Shown one piece after another: positions 16,103 through 25,139 of a stretch of DNA of 64,000 nt. A model generated the notes under the pieces. It made no database searches, was not told where the DNA came from, and saw only the letters and a program-made list of their open reading frames with translations. Source of the DNA: Pedobacter paludis. GTDB taxonomy: Bacteria; Bacteroidota; Bacteroidia; Sphingobacteriales; Sphingobacteriaceae. The stretch spans positions 248,001-312,000 of the forward strand of contig NZ_QGNY01000006.1 in the NCBI RefSeq assembly GCF_003173575.1. Reading direction: 5' to 3'. The number at the start of each line of letters is the position of its first letter. Position 1 is the stretch's first letter. Made by a program: the position numbers and the translations under genes.

Positions 16103-17836
16103 TTACTTAGAAAATGCAATTTTATAATGCCTGGTGTTTTCTTTCATATCTGTAACCACGAGCTCGAAGGTATGCTTGCCAGCGCCGGTTCTATCATCGA
16201 AACTATGCCAAAGTGTAGCGGTTTTGGTATCGAATTCCATTAAGACCCATTGCCCATCAATGTAGCCATTAAAACTTTTAATGCCGGAAAGGTTATCGCT
16301 GATTTTGAAAAACATTTTCGACAAACCTGCCATACTCTTTCCATCTGCAATATTTACCGGAATAATTCTCGGAGCAATCGTATCTGTTGAAATATAAAAA
16401 CTGCCAAAATTTTTCGGTGTTGCTTTTACATAGCCATTTTCAAAAAATCCACCTTGCGACGATCCATTGGAATTCACAATTAAAGCTTTACTTCTTAAGC
16501 TTTCCGGAAGATTATCGGCTTTAATCCACAAATCAAAACCAATATGAAGCGGTGTGTATCTATTATGGATTTGATGTGTGGCAGACCATGCGTTTCCAGC
16601 TGGTTTTGGTAATTTTTTATAGGTGAAGTTAAGATCATTGTACAATGTTCCTTGTGGGAAAATCACTTTAACACCTTCAGCATTAAACTCGTTTACTTTT
16701 CCATAAGGGTAAATCGTACCTGGCAGAACTACTGGTGTGGCAATCGGGGCAGAGCCTGCATTAACCGTAAAAGGTAGTATAGATGAGTTTCCTTTTGAAT
16801 CGGTAATGATGTAGCGAAGTTGATGAGTTGCACCATCGTTAAAATTGATTCTTCCGCTATTTACCAGTCCACTATAAATTTTTAATGGATTTCCGGGATC
16901 AACAAAACTCTTTTGTATACTTCTTTTTGTATTTAAATAAGTAGGATAATCGATATGTGAATTAATGGCCTTGCTATCCTCAAAAGCAAAACGCTCCAGC
17001 GCAGATGTGTATACCATTTTGCCATCTAACTCTAGTTGGATGGAATAAACGCCGTTGGTTCCGGATAAACCATTATGTCGGTCCGTTGTTACAATTCCAA
17101 ATCCTACTTCGCCAGTTAAACTGACAGGGGCATTGGTTTTATAACTGCCATTTGCACCACTTATGCCTATTGCTTGTTTTGGAGTAGATTCATTAAAGGT
17201 TTTTCCATTGAGGCGGTAAACATATAAGCCATGAATAACCGGAGGAATATTATCTGGAATTAAAATCCCGAAAAACTGTGGATTAATGGTTTCCTCGGTT
17301 TTTGTATCTCTAATTTCAAAATGCAAATGCGGTCCGCCAGAACTACCTCTATTACCAGACCATGCAATAACTTCGCCTTTATGTACAGGAATTAAAGTTG
17401 CGTCAGGAAATTCGTCAATCTCAAACGATTTCTTTTCGTATTCTAGATTTTTAACAATTGTTGCGATTTTAGGGGCAAACCGCTGTAAATGTCCATACAC
17501 AGTTGTAAAACCATTTGGGTGATTTAGATAAAGCGCTTGGCCGAAACCGCTGTTTTGAACCCTTAATCTAGAGATATAACCATCGGCAACCGCATAAACC
17601 GGGTAGCCCTCCCGTTGGTTGGTTCTAAAGTCAATACCCGAGTGAAAGTGGTTGCCGCGAATTTCACCAAAAGATCCCGCTAGGGCAGGAGGCGTAATAT
17701 CTAAAGGTTGTCTGAAATCCGTAATCGGATATTTATTGGTACTGAATATTTGTTGTGCCTGTAAAAAATTGGCCGTCAAAGAAAAACAAATGAGAAGAGA
17801 GGTTTTAAATAAAGTGCGGATCGGGTTTTTAATCAT
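16103..17836 (-). CDS. Exported M23-family metallopeptidase (LytM-type)
   Basis: The 577-residue protein has a signal peptide (CFSLTANFLQAQ) and then an M23 peptidase domain. Zinc ligands are visible: His65 and Asp69 in HFHSGIDF, and His172 in GPHLHFE, with His116 in VYGHL as a catalytic residue. The remaining about 380 residues are beta-rich and unassigned. M23 enzymes cut peptide cross-links in peptidoglycan, and all ligands are present, so this one is probably active rather than a degenerate activator. It acts in the periplasm. The C-terminal half may bind the envelope. Confidence 0.92.
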   Translation of the reverse strand: MIKNPIRTLFKTSLLICFSLTANFLQAQQIFSTNKYPITDFRQPLDITPPALAGSFGEIRGNHFHSGIDFRTNQREGYPVYAVADGYISRLRVQNSGFGQALYLNHPNGFTTVYGHLQRFAPKIATIVKNLEYEKKSFEIDEFPDATLIPVHKGEVIAWSGNRGSSGGPHLHFEIRDTKTEETINPQFFGILIPDNIPPVIHGLYVYRLNGKTFNESTPKQAIGISGANGSYKTNAPVSLTGEVGFGIVTTDRHNGLSGTNGVYSIQLELDGKMVYTSALERFAFEDSKAINSHIDYPTYLNTKRSIQKSFVDPGNPLKIYSGLVNSGRINFNDGATHQLRYIITDSKGNSSILPFTVNAGSAPIATPVVLPGTIYPYGKVNEFNAEGVKVIFPQGTLYNDLNFTYKKLPKPAGNAWSATHQIHNRYTPLHIGFDLWIKADNLPESLRSKALIVNSNGSSQGGFFENGYVKATPKNFGSFYISTDTIAPRIIPVNIADGKSMAGLSKMFFKISDNLSGIKSFNGYIDGQWVLMEFDTKTATLWHSFDDRTGAGKHTFELVVTDMKENTRHYKIAFSK

Positions 17837-17839
17837 TCG

Positions 17840-18451
17840 TTATTTTACATCAAAATTTAAAAGTTGTTTGCCTTCTAACCAAGCCTCCAATTTATCTCCC
17901 TGATTGGTTTTGCCAACTCCCTCGGGCGTTCCAGTGAAAATTAAATCGCCTTTTTTTAGGGTAATGTACTGCGAAACAAAGCTGATTATCTTTTCGAACG
18001 AGAACAACAAATCTTTAGTATGTCCGTTTTGACGTGTTTCGCCATTAACTTTTAATTCGAAATTTAGATTATACAAATCTTCAAAATCACTTTTCGGTGT
18101 GAATATGCTAATTGGGGCAGAGTTGTCAAAAGCTTTAGCAAGCTCCCAGGGTAAACCTTTTTCTTTATGCTTGCTTTGAATATCGCGAGCGGTAAAATCT
18201 ATTCCCAAGCCAATTTCATCGTAATAGTTAGAGGCAAATTTCTCAGCAATATGCTTGCCCTCCTTGCAGATTTTTAAAACTACTTCTAATTCAAAATGAA
18301 CATCATCAGAGAAATCTGGCAAATAAAAGGGTTTGTTATCCTTCAGTAAAGCCGTATCTGGTTTCATAAAAATTACAGGAGTTGTTGGAACAGGGTTGTT
18401 TAGCTCCTTGGCATGTTCAGCATAATTACGACCAATGGCGATGATTTTCAT
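17840..18451 (-). CDS. Fumarylacetoacetate hydrolase-family protein
   Basis: From the ATG at 18451 the product is 203 residues; the 16 preceding in-frame codons are not conserved-looking. The core has IGRNYAEHAKELNNPVP, metal ligands Glu54 and Glu56 in VHFELEVVL and Asp85 in GLGIDFTARD. It ends with LKKGDLIFTGTPEGVG. Members with this short form include acylpyruvases and oxaloacetate decarboxylases acting on C-C bonds of small dioxo acids. The substrate cannot be settled from sequence. Its stop codon is three bases from the M23 gene start, so the two may be co-transcribed. Confidence 0.92.
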   Translation of the reverse strand: MKIIAIGRNYAEHAKELNNPVPTTPVIFMKPDTALLKDNKPFYLPDFSDDVHFELEVVLKICKEGKHIAEKFASNYYDEIGLGIDFTARDIQSKHKEKGLPWELAKAFDNSAPISIFTPKSDFEDLYNLNFELKVNGETRQNGHTKDLLFSFEKIISFVSQYITLKKGDLIFTGTPEGVGKTNQGDKLEAWLEGKQLLNFDVK

Positions 18452-18523
18452 ATAAATACAGGATTTGAAATAATAAACGAGACGAAAAATCTCAATCAAC
18501 CAAAAATAGAAAAGAAAATGATG

Positions 18524-19057
18524 TTATAAAACAGATATCCGTTTTACCTGACTTTCGGAACCCGCAACTACTCTTAAAAAGTAGATTCCAGCATTCAAAC
18601 GACTAGGTAGGGCGAACGTTTTGGTTTGTTCGCCAGAATTTAAACGCTCGTTGGAAAGTGTTACCACTTCATTACCAAGCAAATCAATAATCTTAATTGT
18701 AGTTTGAGTACCATCTTTTCCAATAGATAAGATAATATTTAACTGGTCTTCAACCGGATTCGGGTATATTTTTACGATGGTTAAAAGTTTGTCTTTTGCG
18801 GTTGTTAGTGTAGCTGGCTTTGATGTTCCTGAATAAGTATTAAACATCCCCGAACCACCAATTGACATATAAAGCGGTTTATAAGGTTGAATGTTGGCTT
18901 TAATCTCAGGAATTCTACTGACTTTTTTTGTTTTTGCTTTAAGGCTAATCCTAATACTATCAGTCTGTTGCGCCCAAGAAGTAACACTGCACAGCAAAAC
19001 AATGCACATTGTGCACATTATTTTAGAGAGTAGCGTTATCTTAGTGTAGAGTTTCAT
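18524..19057 (-). CDS. Small T9SS-secreted protein with type A sorting domain
   Basis: The protein has 177 residues from the ATG at 19057; the TTG at 19060 is less likely. A signal peptide ends CSVTSWAQ. After a low-complexity linker, residues about 95-177 form a Por-type sorting domain with IYPNPVEDQLNI, TIKIIDLLGNEV, LNAGIYFLRV and the terminal KRISVL. These domains direct proteins through the type IX secretion system, and a porT homologue is in this window at 29264. There is little room for a catalytic domain, so the cargo part is only about 70 residues. Confidence 0.9.
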   Translation of the reverse strand: MKLYTKITLLSKIMCTMCIVLLCSVTSWAQQTDSIRISLKAKTKKVSRIPEIKANIQPYKPLYMSIGGSGMFNTYSGTSKPATLTTAKDKLLTIVKIYPNPVEDQLNIILSIGKDGTQTTIKIIDLLGNEVVTLSNERLNSGEQTKTFALPSRLNAGIYFLRVVAGSESQVKRISVL

Positions 19058-19070
19058 CAAATTGGTATCG

Positions 19071-19078
19071 CAAATGTA
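19071..19078 (-). promoter_or_regulatory. -7 box TACATTTG for the T9SS cargo gene
   Basis: A perfect TAnnTTTG match on the minus strand is 13 bases before the ATG at 19057. It lies in the divergent gap shared with the Kup gene. Confidence 0.5.
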
Positions 19079-19207
19079 TTAATTTAAAACAAAGAAATTA
19101 AACATTTTGTTTAAAAGCCATAATTTAACACAATTTAACAATAATATTTGTTTTTCATAGTGTTAAAAATACACAATAATTTGGTTGTTAAATTGTTATA
19201 GTTAGTT

Positions 19208-19215
19208 TACTTTTG
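19208..19215 (+). promoter_or_regulatory. Promoter for the Kup gene (-7 box TACTTTTG)
   Basis: A perfect TAnnTTTG box on the plus strand with TTG at 19185-19187, 20 bases upstream, matches the Bacteroidota -33/-7 arrangement. The GTG start codon at 19238 is 22 bases downstream. Confidence 0.65.
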
Positions 19216-19237
19216 CCGCACTAAAAATATCAACGAA

Positions 19238-21241
19238 GTGTCAAATCATAAAAATGTCAACGCATTAACCGCCGGCGGAGTTCTAATTAGTTTAGGAATC
19301 GTGTTCGGTGATATTGGTACATCACCCTTATATACCCTAAATGCAATCTTTACCAGTATTCTGGGTGTTAAAAAAGAACTTATTAACGGTGTAGAAAAAG
19401 TAGTCTCCTTAAATCAGCAGGCAATAACCGCTGATATTGTTCTTGGAGTATTATCTTGTATCATTTGGACGCTTACCTTACAAACCACTATCAAATATGT
19501 TATTATAACCTTAAGGGCAGATAATAAGGGTGAGGGTGGGATTTTTTCACTGTTTTCACTTGTTAGGAAAAAGGCCAAATGGCTCATTGTTCCAGCTGTT
19601 GTGGGTGGTTGCGCACTGTTGGCAGACGGAGTTATAACGCCAAGTATAACCGTAACCTCAGCCATTGAGGGTTTAACAAATAAATTTGATGTTCCGGTAG
19701 TACCCGTTGTTATTGCCATTTTAACATTACTTTTTATTATCCAGCAGTTTGGAACAAATTTGGTCGGAAAACTTTTCGGTCCCGTAATGTTTGTTTGGTT
19801 TACCGTTTTGGGCGTAGCAGGACTTCTTTTTATCATTAAAGATTTTACAATTTTAAAAGCCCTTAACCCATATTATGCCGTTCATTTACTGGCCAGCAAC
19901 AGTAAGGCATTTGTTATTTTAGGGGGAGTGTTTTTATGTACCACAGGGGCAGAGGCCTTGTATTCAGATCTTGGTCATTGCGGTAGAAACAACATTAGAA
20001 TCAGCTGGATTTTTGTAAAACTGACCTTGATTTTAAACTATTTAGGACAGGGTGTTTGGATATTGCAGAACGAAAGTACGTTTGTTCCAAGTTCAAAAAT
20101 GAATCCTTTCTTTCAGATTATATCAAGCCACTTTCAGGTTCCAATGGTTATTTTGGCCACAATGGCTGCGGTTATAGCCAGTCAGGCGCTAATAAGCGGT
20201 TCATTTACTTTGATATCAGAGGCTGTTCGATTAAATCTTTGGCCTAAAATAAAAATTGTTTATCCTTCAGTATCTAAAGGACAACTATACGTTCCTTCAA
20301 TTAATTTTATGCTCTGGTTGGGCTGTTGTAGCATTGTGTTTTTTTGGAAAGAATCGTCTAAAATGGATGCTGCTTATGGCCTTTCTATAACCATAGCCAT
20401 GCTAATGACCACCATTTTAGTTAGTGTTTATTTGCGAAGTAAGCGGTTTCCAAAATATTTAATTGCCATTTTTATCTCCGTTTATGTTATTATTGAAGGT
20501 ACATTCCTTTTCAGTAATCTACATAAGTTTTCTGATGGTGGTTGGTTAACCGTGCTTATTGGTTCTGCACTTTTTACGGTAATGTGGAGTTGGTTTGTAG
20601 CCAGAAAAATTAAAAACCGTTTCGTTAAATATGTTGAAATTGAAGATTATTATCAGATTTTAACCGAATTAAGTGTTGATGAATCTGTACCAAAATATTC
20701 CTCTCAATTGGTGTATTTAACCAGCGCTAACTTTAAAACCGAAATCGAATCTAAGATTATTTATTCCATTATTCAGAAAGAACCCAAACGTGCGGATGTA
20801 TATTGGTTGGTTCACGTTGATGTAATGGATGAGCCATATACATTAGATTACAAAGTTGAATTCTTAATTCCCGGAAAGTTAATTCGGATAGATTTTAGGC
20901 TAGGTTTTAGAGTTGAGCAACGTGTAAATCTACTTTATCGCAAGGTTGTTGAAGAATTGGTTAAAAACGGGGAAATTGACATCACAAGTCAGTATACTTC
21001 GTTGAATAAACATAAAATTGCTGGCGATTTCCGTTTTGTTCTTTTGGAAAAACATTTGTCAAAATTCACCAAACTGAGTTTTTACGAGAGAACCATTATG
21101 GATTACTACTTCATTTTAAAGAAACTGAGTTTATCGGAAGAACGAAGTTTTGGATTGGACAGCAGTTATGTTGATGTTGAAAAAGTGCCCTTAATTTTCG
21201 TTACTCCCGATGATATCGAATTGCACAGATTGCCAGTTTAA
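19238..21241 (+). CDS. kup: Kup-family potassium uptake transporter
   Basis: The start is GTG at 19238. The 667-residue protein opens with the family signature LISLGIVFGDIGTSPLYTLNAIF. About twelve hydrophobic segments follow to near residue 450, then a hydrophilic cytosolic tail of about 210 residues (VEIEDYYQILTELSVDESVP, FRLGFRVEQRVNLLYRKV). Kup proteins import K+ with H+. The length matches the family (about 620-670). A 51-codon membrane protein gene starts three bases after the stop and is probably co-transcribed. Confidence 0.96.
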   Translation: MSNHKNVNALTAGGVLISLGIVFGDIGTSPLYTLNAIFTSILGVKKELINGVEKVVSLNQQAITADIVLGVLSCIIWTLTLQTTIKYVIITLRADNKGEGGIFSLFSLVRKKAKWLIVPAVVGGCALLADGVITPSITVTSAIEGLTNKFDVPVVPVVIAILTLLFIIQQFGTNLVGKLFGPVMFVWFTVLGVAGLLFIIKDFTILKALNPYYAVHLLASNSKAFVILGGVFLCTTGAEALYSDLGHCGRNNIRISWIFVKLTLILNYLGQGVWILQNESTFVPSSKMNPFFQIISSHFQVPMVILATMAAVIASQALISGSFTLISEAVRLNLWPKIKIVYPSVSKGQLYVPSINFMLWLGCCSIVFFWKESSKMDAAYGLSITIAMLMTTILVSVYLRSKRFPKYLIAIFISVYVIIEGTFLFSNLHKFSDGGWLTVLIGSALFTVMWSWFVARKIKNRFVKYVEIEDYYQILTELSVDESVPKYSSQLVYLTSANFKTEIESKIIYSIIQKEPKRADVYWLVHVDVMDEPYTLDYKVEFLIPGKLIRIDFRLGFRVEQRVNLLYRKVVEELVKNGEIDITSQYTSLNKHKIAGDFRFVLLEKHLSKFTKLSFYERTIMDYYFILKKLSLSEERSFGLDSSYVDVEKVPLIFVTPDDIELHRLPV

Positions 21242-21244
21242 TTG

Positions 21245-21400
21245 ATGAGAAGACTTGTTTTAATATTTGCGATTTGCCTTTTTATTATTGGCCCCATAGC
21301 GAAAATTTCGCATTGGCCACATGAAGATAAATATGTAATTGCTTCAATTACAGGATTGGTCTTAGTAACGGTTATGGCTTTCGTGAAAAAGAAAGATTAA
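21245..21400 (+). CDS. Small two-helix membrane protein resembling the N-terminus of GldL
   Basis: The ORF encodes 51 residues with two hydrophobic helices (RRLVLIFAICLFIIGPIAK and YVIASITGLVLVTVMAFVKK) joined by a short loop ISHWPHED. The K-I-x-H-W-P motif recalls the GldL gliding/T9SS motor protein, in which the first helix is followed by KIMHWPG. It starts three bases after the kup stop and ends just before a terminator, so it is likely the last gene of the kup transcript. Function is unknown. Confidence 0.7.
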   Translation: MRRLVLIFAICLFIIGPIAKISHWPHEDKYVIASITGLVLVTVMAFVKKKD

Positions 21401-21413
21401 GAATACATCATAA

Positions 21414-21455
21414 AAAATCCCTCATCTTTTAAAGATTGAGGGATTTCTTTTTTTT
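21414..21455 (+). terminator. Intrinsic terminator after kup and the small membrane protein
   Basis: An imperfect hairpin with AAATCCCTC and GAGGGATTT as outer arms is followed by a T-rich run. It lies 14 bases after the stop codon of the 51-residue protein and before the convergent permease gene. Confidence 0.85.
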
Positions 21456-21523
21456 CTCCAGCTTTTGCTTAATCCTTAACCTTTTACTGTTGATGATGTA
21501 TTAATAGGTTATATTTTGTTAAA

Positions 21524-23473
21524 CTAACTCTGAACCTGAGCCAATTTACTATGCCTATAACCATATGCAAAGTAAACAACAAGGCCAATAACCAGCCAAA
21601 TTCCAAACCCAATCCAGTTCGATATGCCAAGTTCGCACATCATATATAAACAGCTAATCAATCCTAAAACGGGAATTAGGGATAGGTTTTTAGTGATGCA
21701 ATAATAGGTGATGATTACGCAGATAATTAAGAAAATCCACATCGGAATTTTGTGTTTAAATAATCCCCAGCCACTTTCATATTTCTTTTCTATCGAAACT
21801 TTTGAGGCAGAAATAAACTGCTCATAACGATCGGCGGGCAAAGCACTTAAATAAGATTCGGCATCTACTTTATCTGTTAAAATTAATTGTGGCGCTGCAT
21901 TCTTTATGATTTCTTCCTTAACAATTTTAAGTTCATCTTCATTTAGTGAGGTTACAAAAGTTACCGTTTCAATGGTTTTAGGCGAGTTTAATAGGAATGC
22001 CTTTGTCTCCTTGCCATATTTTGTAAACGCAAAAGCTATTGTGGCAACAAAAACAATCGGAATAATATATTTACTGTTTGCATAAGGAATTTTAAATTTC
22101 CCACGCTGTACATCTGGTCTATTTTGAAGCACCAATACGCCAGCACAAACCAGTACAAAAGCAAATAATGTTCCGATAGAACAAAGATCCGTTACAATGG
22201 TTAAGTTCATAAATAACGATGGAACTGCAACCACAAAGCCTACAACAATGGTAGCAAAAGATGGTGTCTTATATTTAGGGTGAATCCTCGAAAAGGCCTT
22301 TGGCAACAAGCCATCTCTACTCATGCTCATCCAAATTCGGGGTTGCCCCATCTGGAAAACCAAAAGCACGCTTGCCATGGCAAATACGGCGCTTACGGCA
22401 ATAATCCCACTCATTAATTTTAAATCAATTTGATCAAAAACGAATGCCAATGGATCGCCAACCGCCAAAGTATCTGATTTTACTATTCCTGTTAAAACCA
22501 GGGCAATGGCTACATATAAAATTGTACAAATAATAATGGCCCACATCATACCTCGTGGCAAATCCCGCTGCGGATTTTTACATTCCTCAGCCGTTGTAGA
22601 AATGGCATCGAAACCTATGTAGGCAAAAAATACGGCTGATACGCCCTTTAGTACTCCGGATACGCCATTTGGTGCAAATGGATTCCAGTTTTTGGTGTCT
22701 ACATAAAATATTCCAACGGATAATACCAAAAGGATAACCGCCAATTTTACGACCACCATGGCATTACTTGCATTGCGACTTTCTTTCATTCCACGGTAGA
22801 TTAACCAGGTAATTAGAATAATGATCCCCAATGCAGGAATATCGGCCACTAAGTGAAAACTTCCAATTAATGGAGCTGTTAGCCATGCGTTATTGGCTAA
22901 TGCGGTGGCAGCATCTAAGTCGGCAATATTTTTCCCAGCAGCAAGAAGTGCTTCGGCATGCTTATGTCCGTTATAAGCGCTGAGGTAATCCATAGTCATC
23001 CAATCTGGAACATGAATGCCATTTATCCCAAGAAAGGGTATTTTTATTGTGGAGAGGAGCCCTGTAAAATAGTCGGACCAAGAAATGGCAACCGTAATGT
23101 TTCCAATGGAATACTCCATTATGAGCGACCAACCAATAATCCAAGCAATTAATTCTCCAAAGGCAACATAAGAATAGGTATAGGCACTTCCAGAAACTGG
23201 AACCATTGAAGAAAATTCTGCATAGGCAAATGCCGCAAAACTACAAGCAACAGCTGTGAAGATAAATAGAAAAATTACAGCTGGACCTCCATCTGCACTT
23301 GCTTTACCTATCGTGCTGAAAATACCCGCACCAATAATTGCTGCAATACCAAATGCGGTTAAATCGCGAACGCCTAAAGTTTTATGAAGTGAGTTTTCAT
23401 GGTCGCCATAACCGTTTGCCGCATCTTGTAGTATTTTGGAGATAGACTTCTTTCTAAATAGCTTTTCGAACAT
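21524..23473 (-). CDS. APC-family amino-acid permease (cationic type) with a large polar loop
   Basis: The 649-residue transporter has the APC core GVRDLTAFGIAAIIGAGIFSTIG with the unwound first-helix motif GAGIF. Further segments are PVSGSAYTYSYVAFGELIAWIIGWSL and FFAYIGFDAISTTAEECKNPQRDLPRG, typical of the CAT branch. It is longer than usual because of a polar insertion of about 90 residues (about 495-585), from TKYGKETKAFLLNSPK to KKYESGWGLFKHKI, between two late membrane segments. It probably imports amino acids with H+ at the inner membrane; the substrate is unclear. A second polar loop near 165-195 is also longer than usual. Confidence 0.92.
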   Translation of the reverse strand: MFEKLFRKKSISKILQDAANGYGDHENSLHKTLGVRDLTAFGIAAIIGAGIFSTIGKASADGGPAVIFLFIFTAVACSFAAFAYAEFSSMVPVSGSAYTYSYVAFGELIAWIIGWSLIMEYSIGNITVAISWSDYFTGLLSTIKIPFLGINGIHVPDWMTMDYLSAYNGHKHAEALLAAGKNIADLDAATALANNAWLTAPLIGSFHLVADIPALGIIILITWLIYRGMKESRNASNAMVVVKLAVILLVLSVGIFYVDTKNWNPFAPNGVSGVLKGVSAVFFAYIGFDAISTTAEECKNPQRDLPRGMMWAIIICTILYVAIALVLTGIVKSDTLAVGDPLAFVFDQIDLKLMSGIIAVSAVFAMASVLLVFQMGQPRIWMSMSRDGLLPKAFSRIHPKYKTPSFATIVVGFVVAVPSLFMNLTIVTDLCSIGTLFAFVLVCAGVLVLQNRPDVQRGKFKIPYANSKYIIPIVFVATIAFAFTKYGKETKAFLLNSPKTIETVTFVTSLNEDELKIVKEEIIKNAAPQLILTDKVDAESYLSALPADRYEQFISASKVSIEKKYESGWGLFKHKIPMWIFLIICVIITYYCITKNLSLIPVLGLISCLYMMCELGISNWIGFGIWLVIGLVVYFAYGYRHSKLAQVQS

Positions 23474-23687
23474 CGTAATTTGCTTGTTGTATTCTTCAAA
23501 CTTAAAAAAATATCGTTTAAAAACCGCTAATGGAGTATATAAATTTCATAACACCCCAATTGCCAGTAAATTATTTGGTGGGTGTGCAATAAAAAGAAGA
23601 TTTCTTTAAGAAAAGTCAAAATCCCTAATTATTTGCTAACCATAAATGTTTGTTTGAATCGCATAATTTTATAGTTATATAAAATTT

Positions 23688-23695
23688 TACTTTTG
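23688..23695 (+). promoter_or_regulatory. -7 box TACTTTTG for the MFS exporter gene
   Basis: A perfect TAnnTTTG box is 76 bases before the ATG at 23772, in the 298-bp divergent gap. No TTG stands at the ideal -33 distance. The rest of the gap is AT-rich with no ORF. Confidence 0.45.
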
Positions 23696-23771
23696 CGCCT
23701 CACGATAATTCAAATGATAATGTTCACCTCGATTATTCATTTGATTTAAAATAGAATTCAGATAAAATATT

Positions 23772-24995
23772 ATGGCACCGGCATCTGTGAATATCAAATA
23801 CATAAAAGAAAAACATCAAAGTTTGGCAACATTGCTGGCATTTGCACTGATCCCACTTTCGGGCTTTGCCACTGATATTTACATTCCTTCTTTACCAACA
23901 ATGGCTGGAGAAATGAATGTTAGCAGTATTCAGGTTCAACTTACTTTGAGTATATTTTTAATCAGTTACGGGGTTTCACAACTTTTTATCGGAAGTGTTC
24001 TAGATAGTTTCGGACGTTATAAAATTGGTTTATATTCACTGTTGATTTTTGCTGCAGCCAGTATAATTATCGCAACAACCCACAATATTTATCTGATCTA
24101 TTTAATGAGGATTGTCCACGGATTAACTGTTGGAGCTATCGTTGTTGCCAAAAGAGCTTACTTTGTTGATTTATTTAGCGGCGATACGCTAAAGCATTAT
24201 TTAAGCCTGTTTTCTATTATTTGGTCAACCGGGCCGATTGTAGCACCATTTATTGGCGGTTATTTGCAAAGTGCTTTTGGCTGGGAATCTAATTTTTACT
24301 TTTTAGCAGGTTTTGCGCTGGTTTTCGCTCTTCTAGAATTTCTTTTCAGTGGAGAAACGTTAAGGCATTTCACCGATTTTCAGTTTAAGAAAATTACAGA
24401 TATTTATCTCAGCATGATTAAAACCACAAGCTTTACATTGGGGATTGTTATGCTCGGTTTGGCTTACTGTATGGTTATGGTTTACAACATGACAGGCCCT
24501 TTTATTATTGAGCACCAATTGCATCTTTCTCCAATTGTTGCTGGCTACAGTTCGTTGGTTTTAGGTTTTGCCTGGATGGTTGGCGGATTTATTGGTAAAG
24601 CCACTATTAATAAACCATTTTTTAAACGCTTGGCCATAAATTCTTTAATGCAGGTGGTTTTTGTAGTGCTAATGATTATCAGTTTAAATTTTATTTCGAA
24701 TCTATTTTCACTGATATTCTTTGCCTTTATTATTCACATTGGAGCTGGGTATACATTTAACAATTACTTTACTTTTTGCTTGAGTAAGTTTCCTAAAAAT
24801 GCGGGAATTGCAGGTGGGTTAACGGGAGGAATAACTTACGTTATTGTATCTTTTTTGAGTTACGGAATTGTGAATGTACTGCCTGCGAAAGATGAAAGAA
24901 ACCTAAGCTTTAGTTATTTGATTATGATAATAATCTCCGTTTTGGTTATGATTACCATATTGAAACTCAGAAAAAAGGATGAAGTTTTGGCGTAA
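23772..24995 (+). CDS. MFS multidrug efflux transporter, Bcr/CflA type
   Basis: The 407-residue protein has twelve hydrophobic segments. The N-terminal pattern GFATDIYIPSLPTMAGEMNVSSIQVQLTLSIFLISYGVSQLFIGSVLDSFGR is typical of the Bcr/CflA drug:H+ antiporter group, including the D-x-Y-x-P-S-x-P signature in helix 1 and the G-x-L-x-D-x-x-G-R loop between helices 2 and 3. It would export small molecules from the cytoplasm. It stands alone on the plus strand, ending just before a terminator-type repeat. Confidence 0.92.
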   Translation: MAPASVNIKYIKEKHQSLATLLAFALIPLSGFATDIYIPSLPTMAGEMNVSSIQVQLTLSIFLISYGVSQLFIGSVLDSFGRYKIGLYSLLIFAAASIIIATTHNIYLIYLMRIVHGLTVGAIVVAKRAYFVDLFSGDTLKHYLSLFSIIWSTGPIVAPFIGGYLQSAFGWESNFYFLAGFALVFALLEFLFSGETLRHFTDFQFKKITDIYLSMIKTTSFTLGIVMLGLAYCMVMVYNMTGPFIIEHQLHLSPIVAGYSSLVLGFAWMVGGFIGKATINKPFFKRLAINSLMQVVFVVLMIISLNFISNLFSLIFFAFIIHIGAGYTFNNYFTFCLSKFPKNAGIAGGLTGGITYVIVSFLSYGIVNVLPAKDERNLSFSYLIMIIISVLVMITILKLRKKDEVLA

Positions 24996-25133
24996 TTAAC
25001 CACAGGTGCACACAGATGTGAAATCTGCATCTAACTTTTCTGCTGATCAAATCTTGGTTGAATAAAAAAGTCGCAGCACTATGCTGCGACTAGATTTTTT
25101 ATAACTGGGTTAATCCCTTTTATCTGTGGTTAA
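24996..25133. repeat. Extragenic repeat unit with terminator hairpin
   Basis: TTAACCACAG (24996-25005) and CTGTGGTTAA (25124-25133) bracket the segment. Inside, AGTCGCAGC (25069-25077) and GCTGCGACT (25083-25091) form a 9-bp stem with a 5-base loop and T and A runs at the sides. The stem is a variant of the AGTCGTAGC hairpins repeated at 50119-50721, so the same repeat family occurs at two places in the window. It can terminate the MFS gene and the convergent M3 peptidase gene. Confidence 0.75.
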
Positions 25134-25139
25134 ACTTCA

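Noticed and set aside
19414..19836. 140-codon minus-strand frame inside kup
   Set aside because: It is an antisense shadow of the hydrophobic Kup helices.
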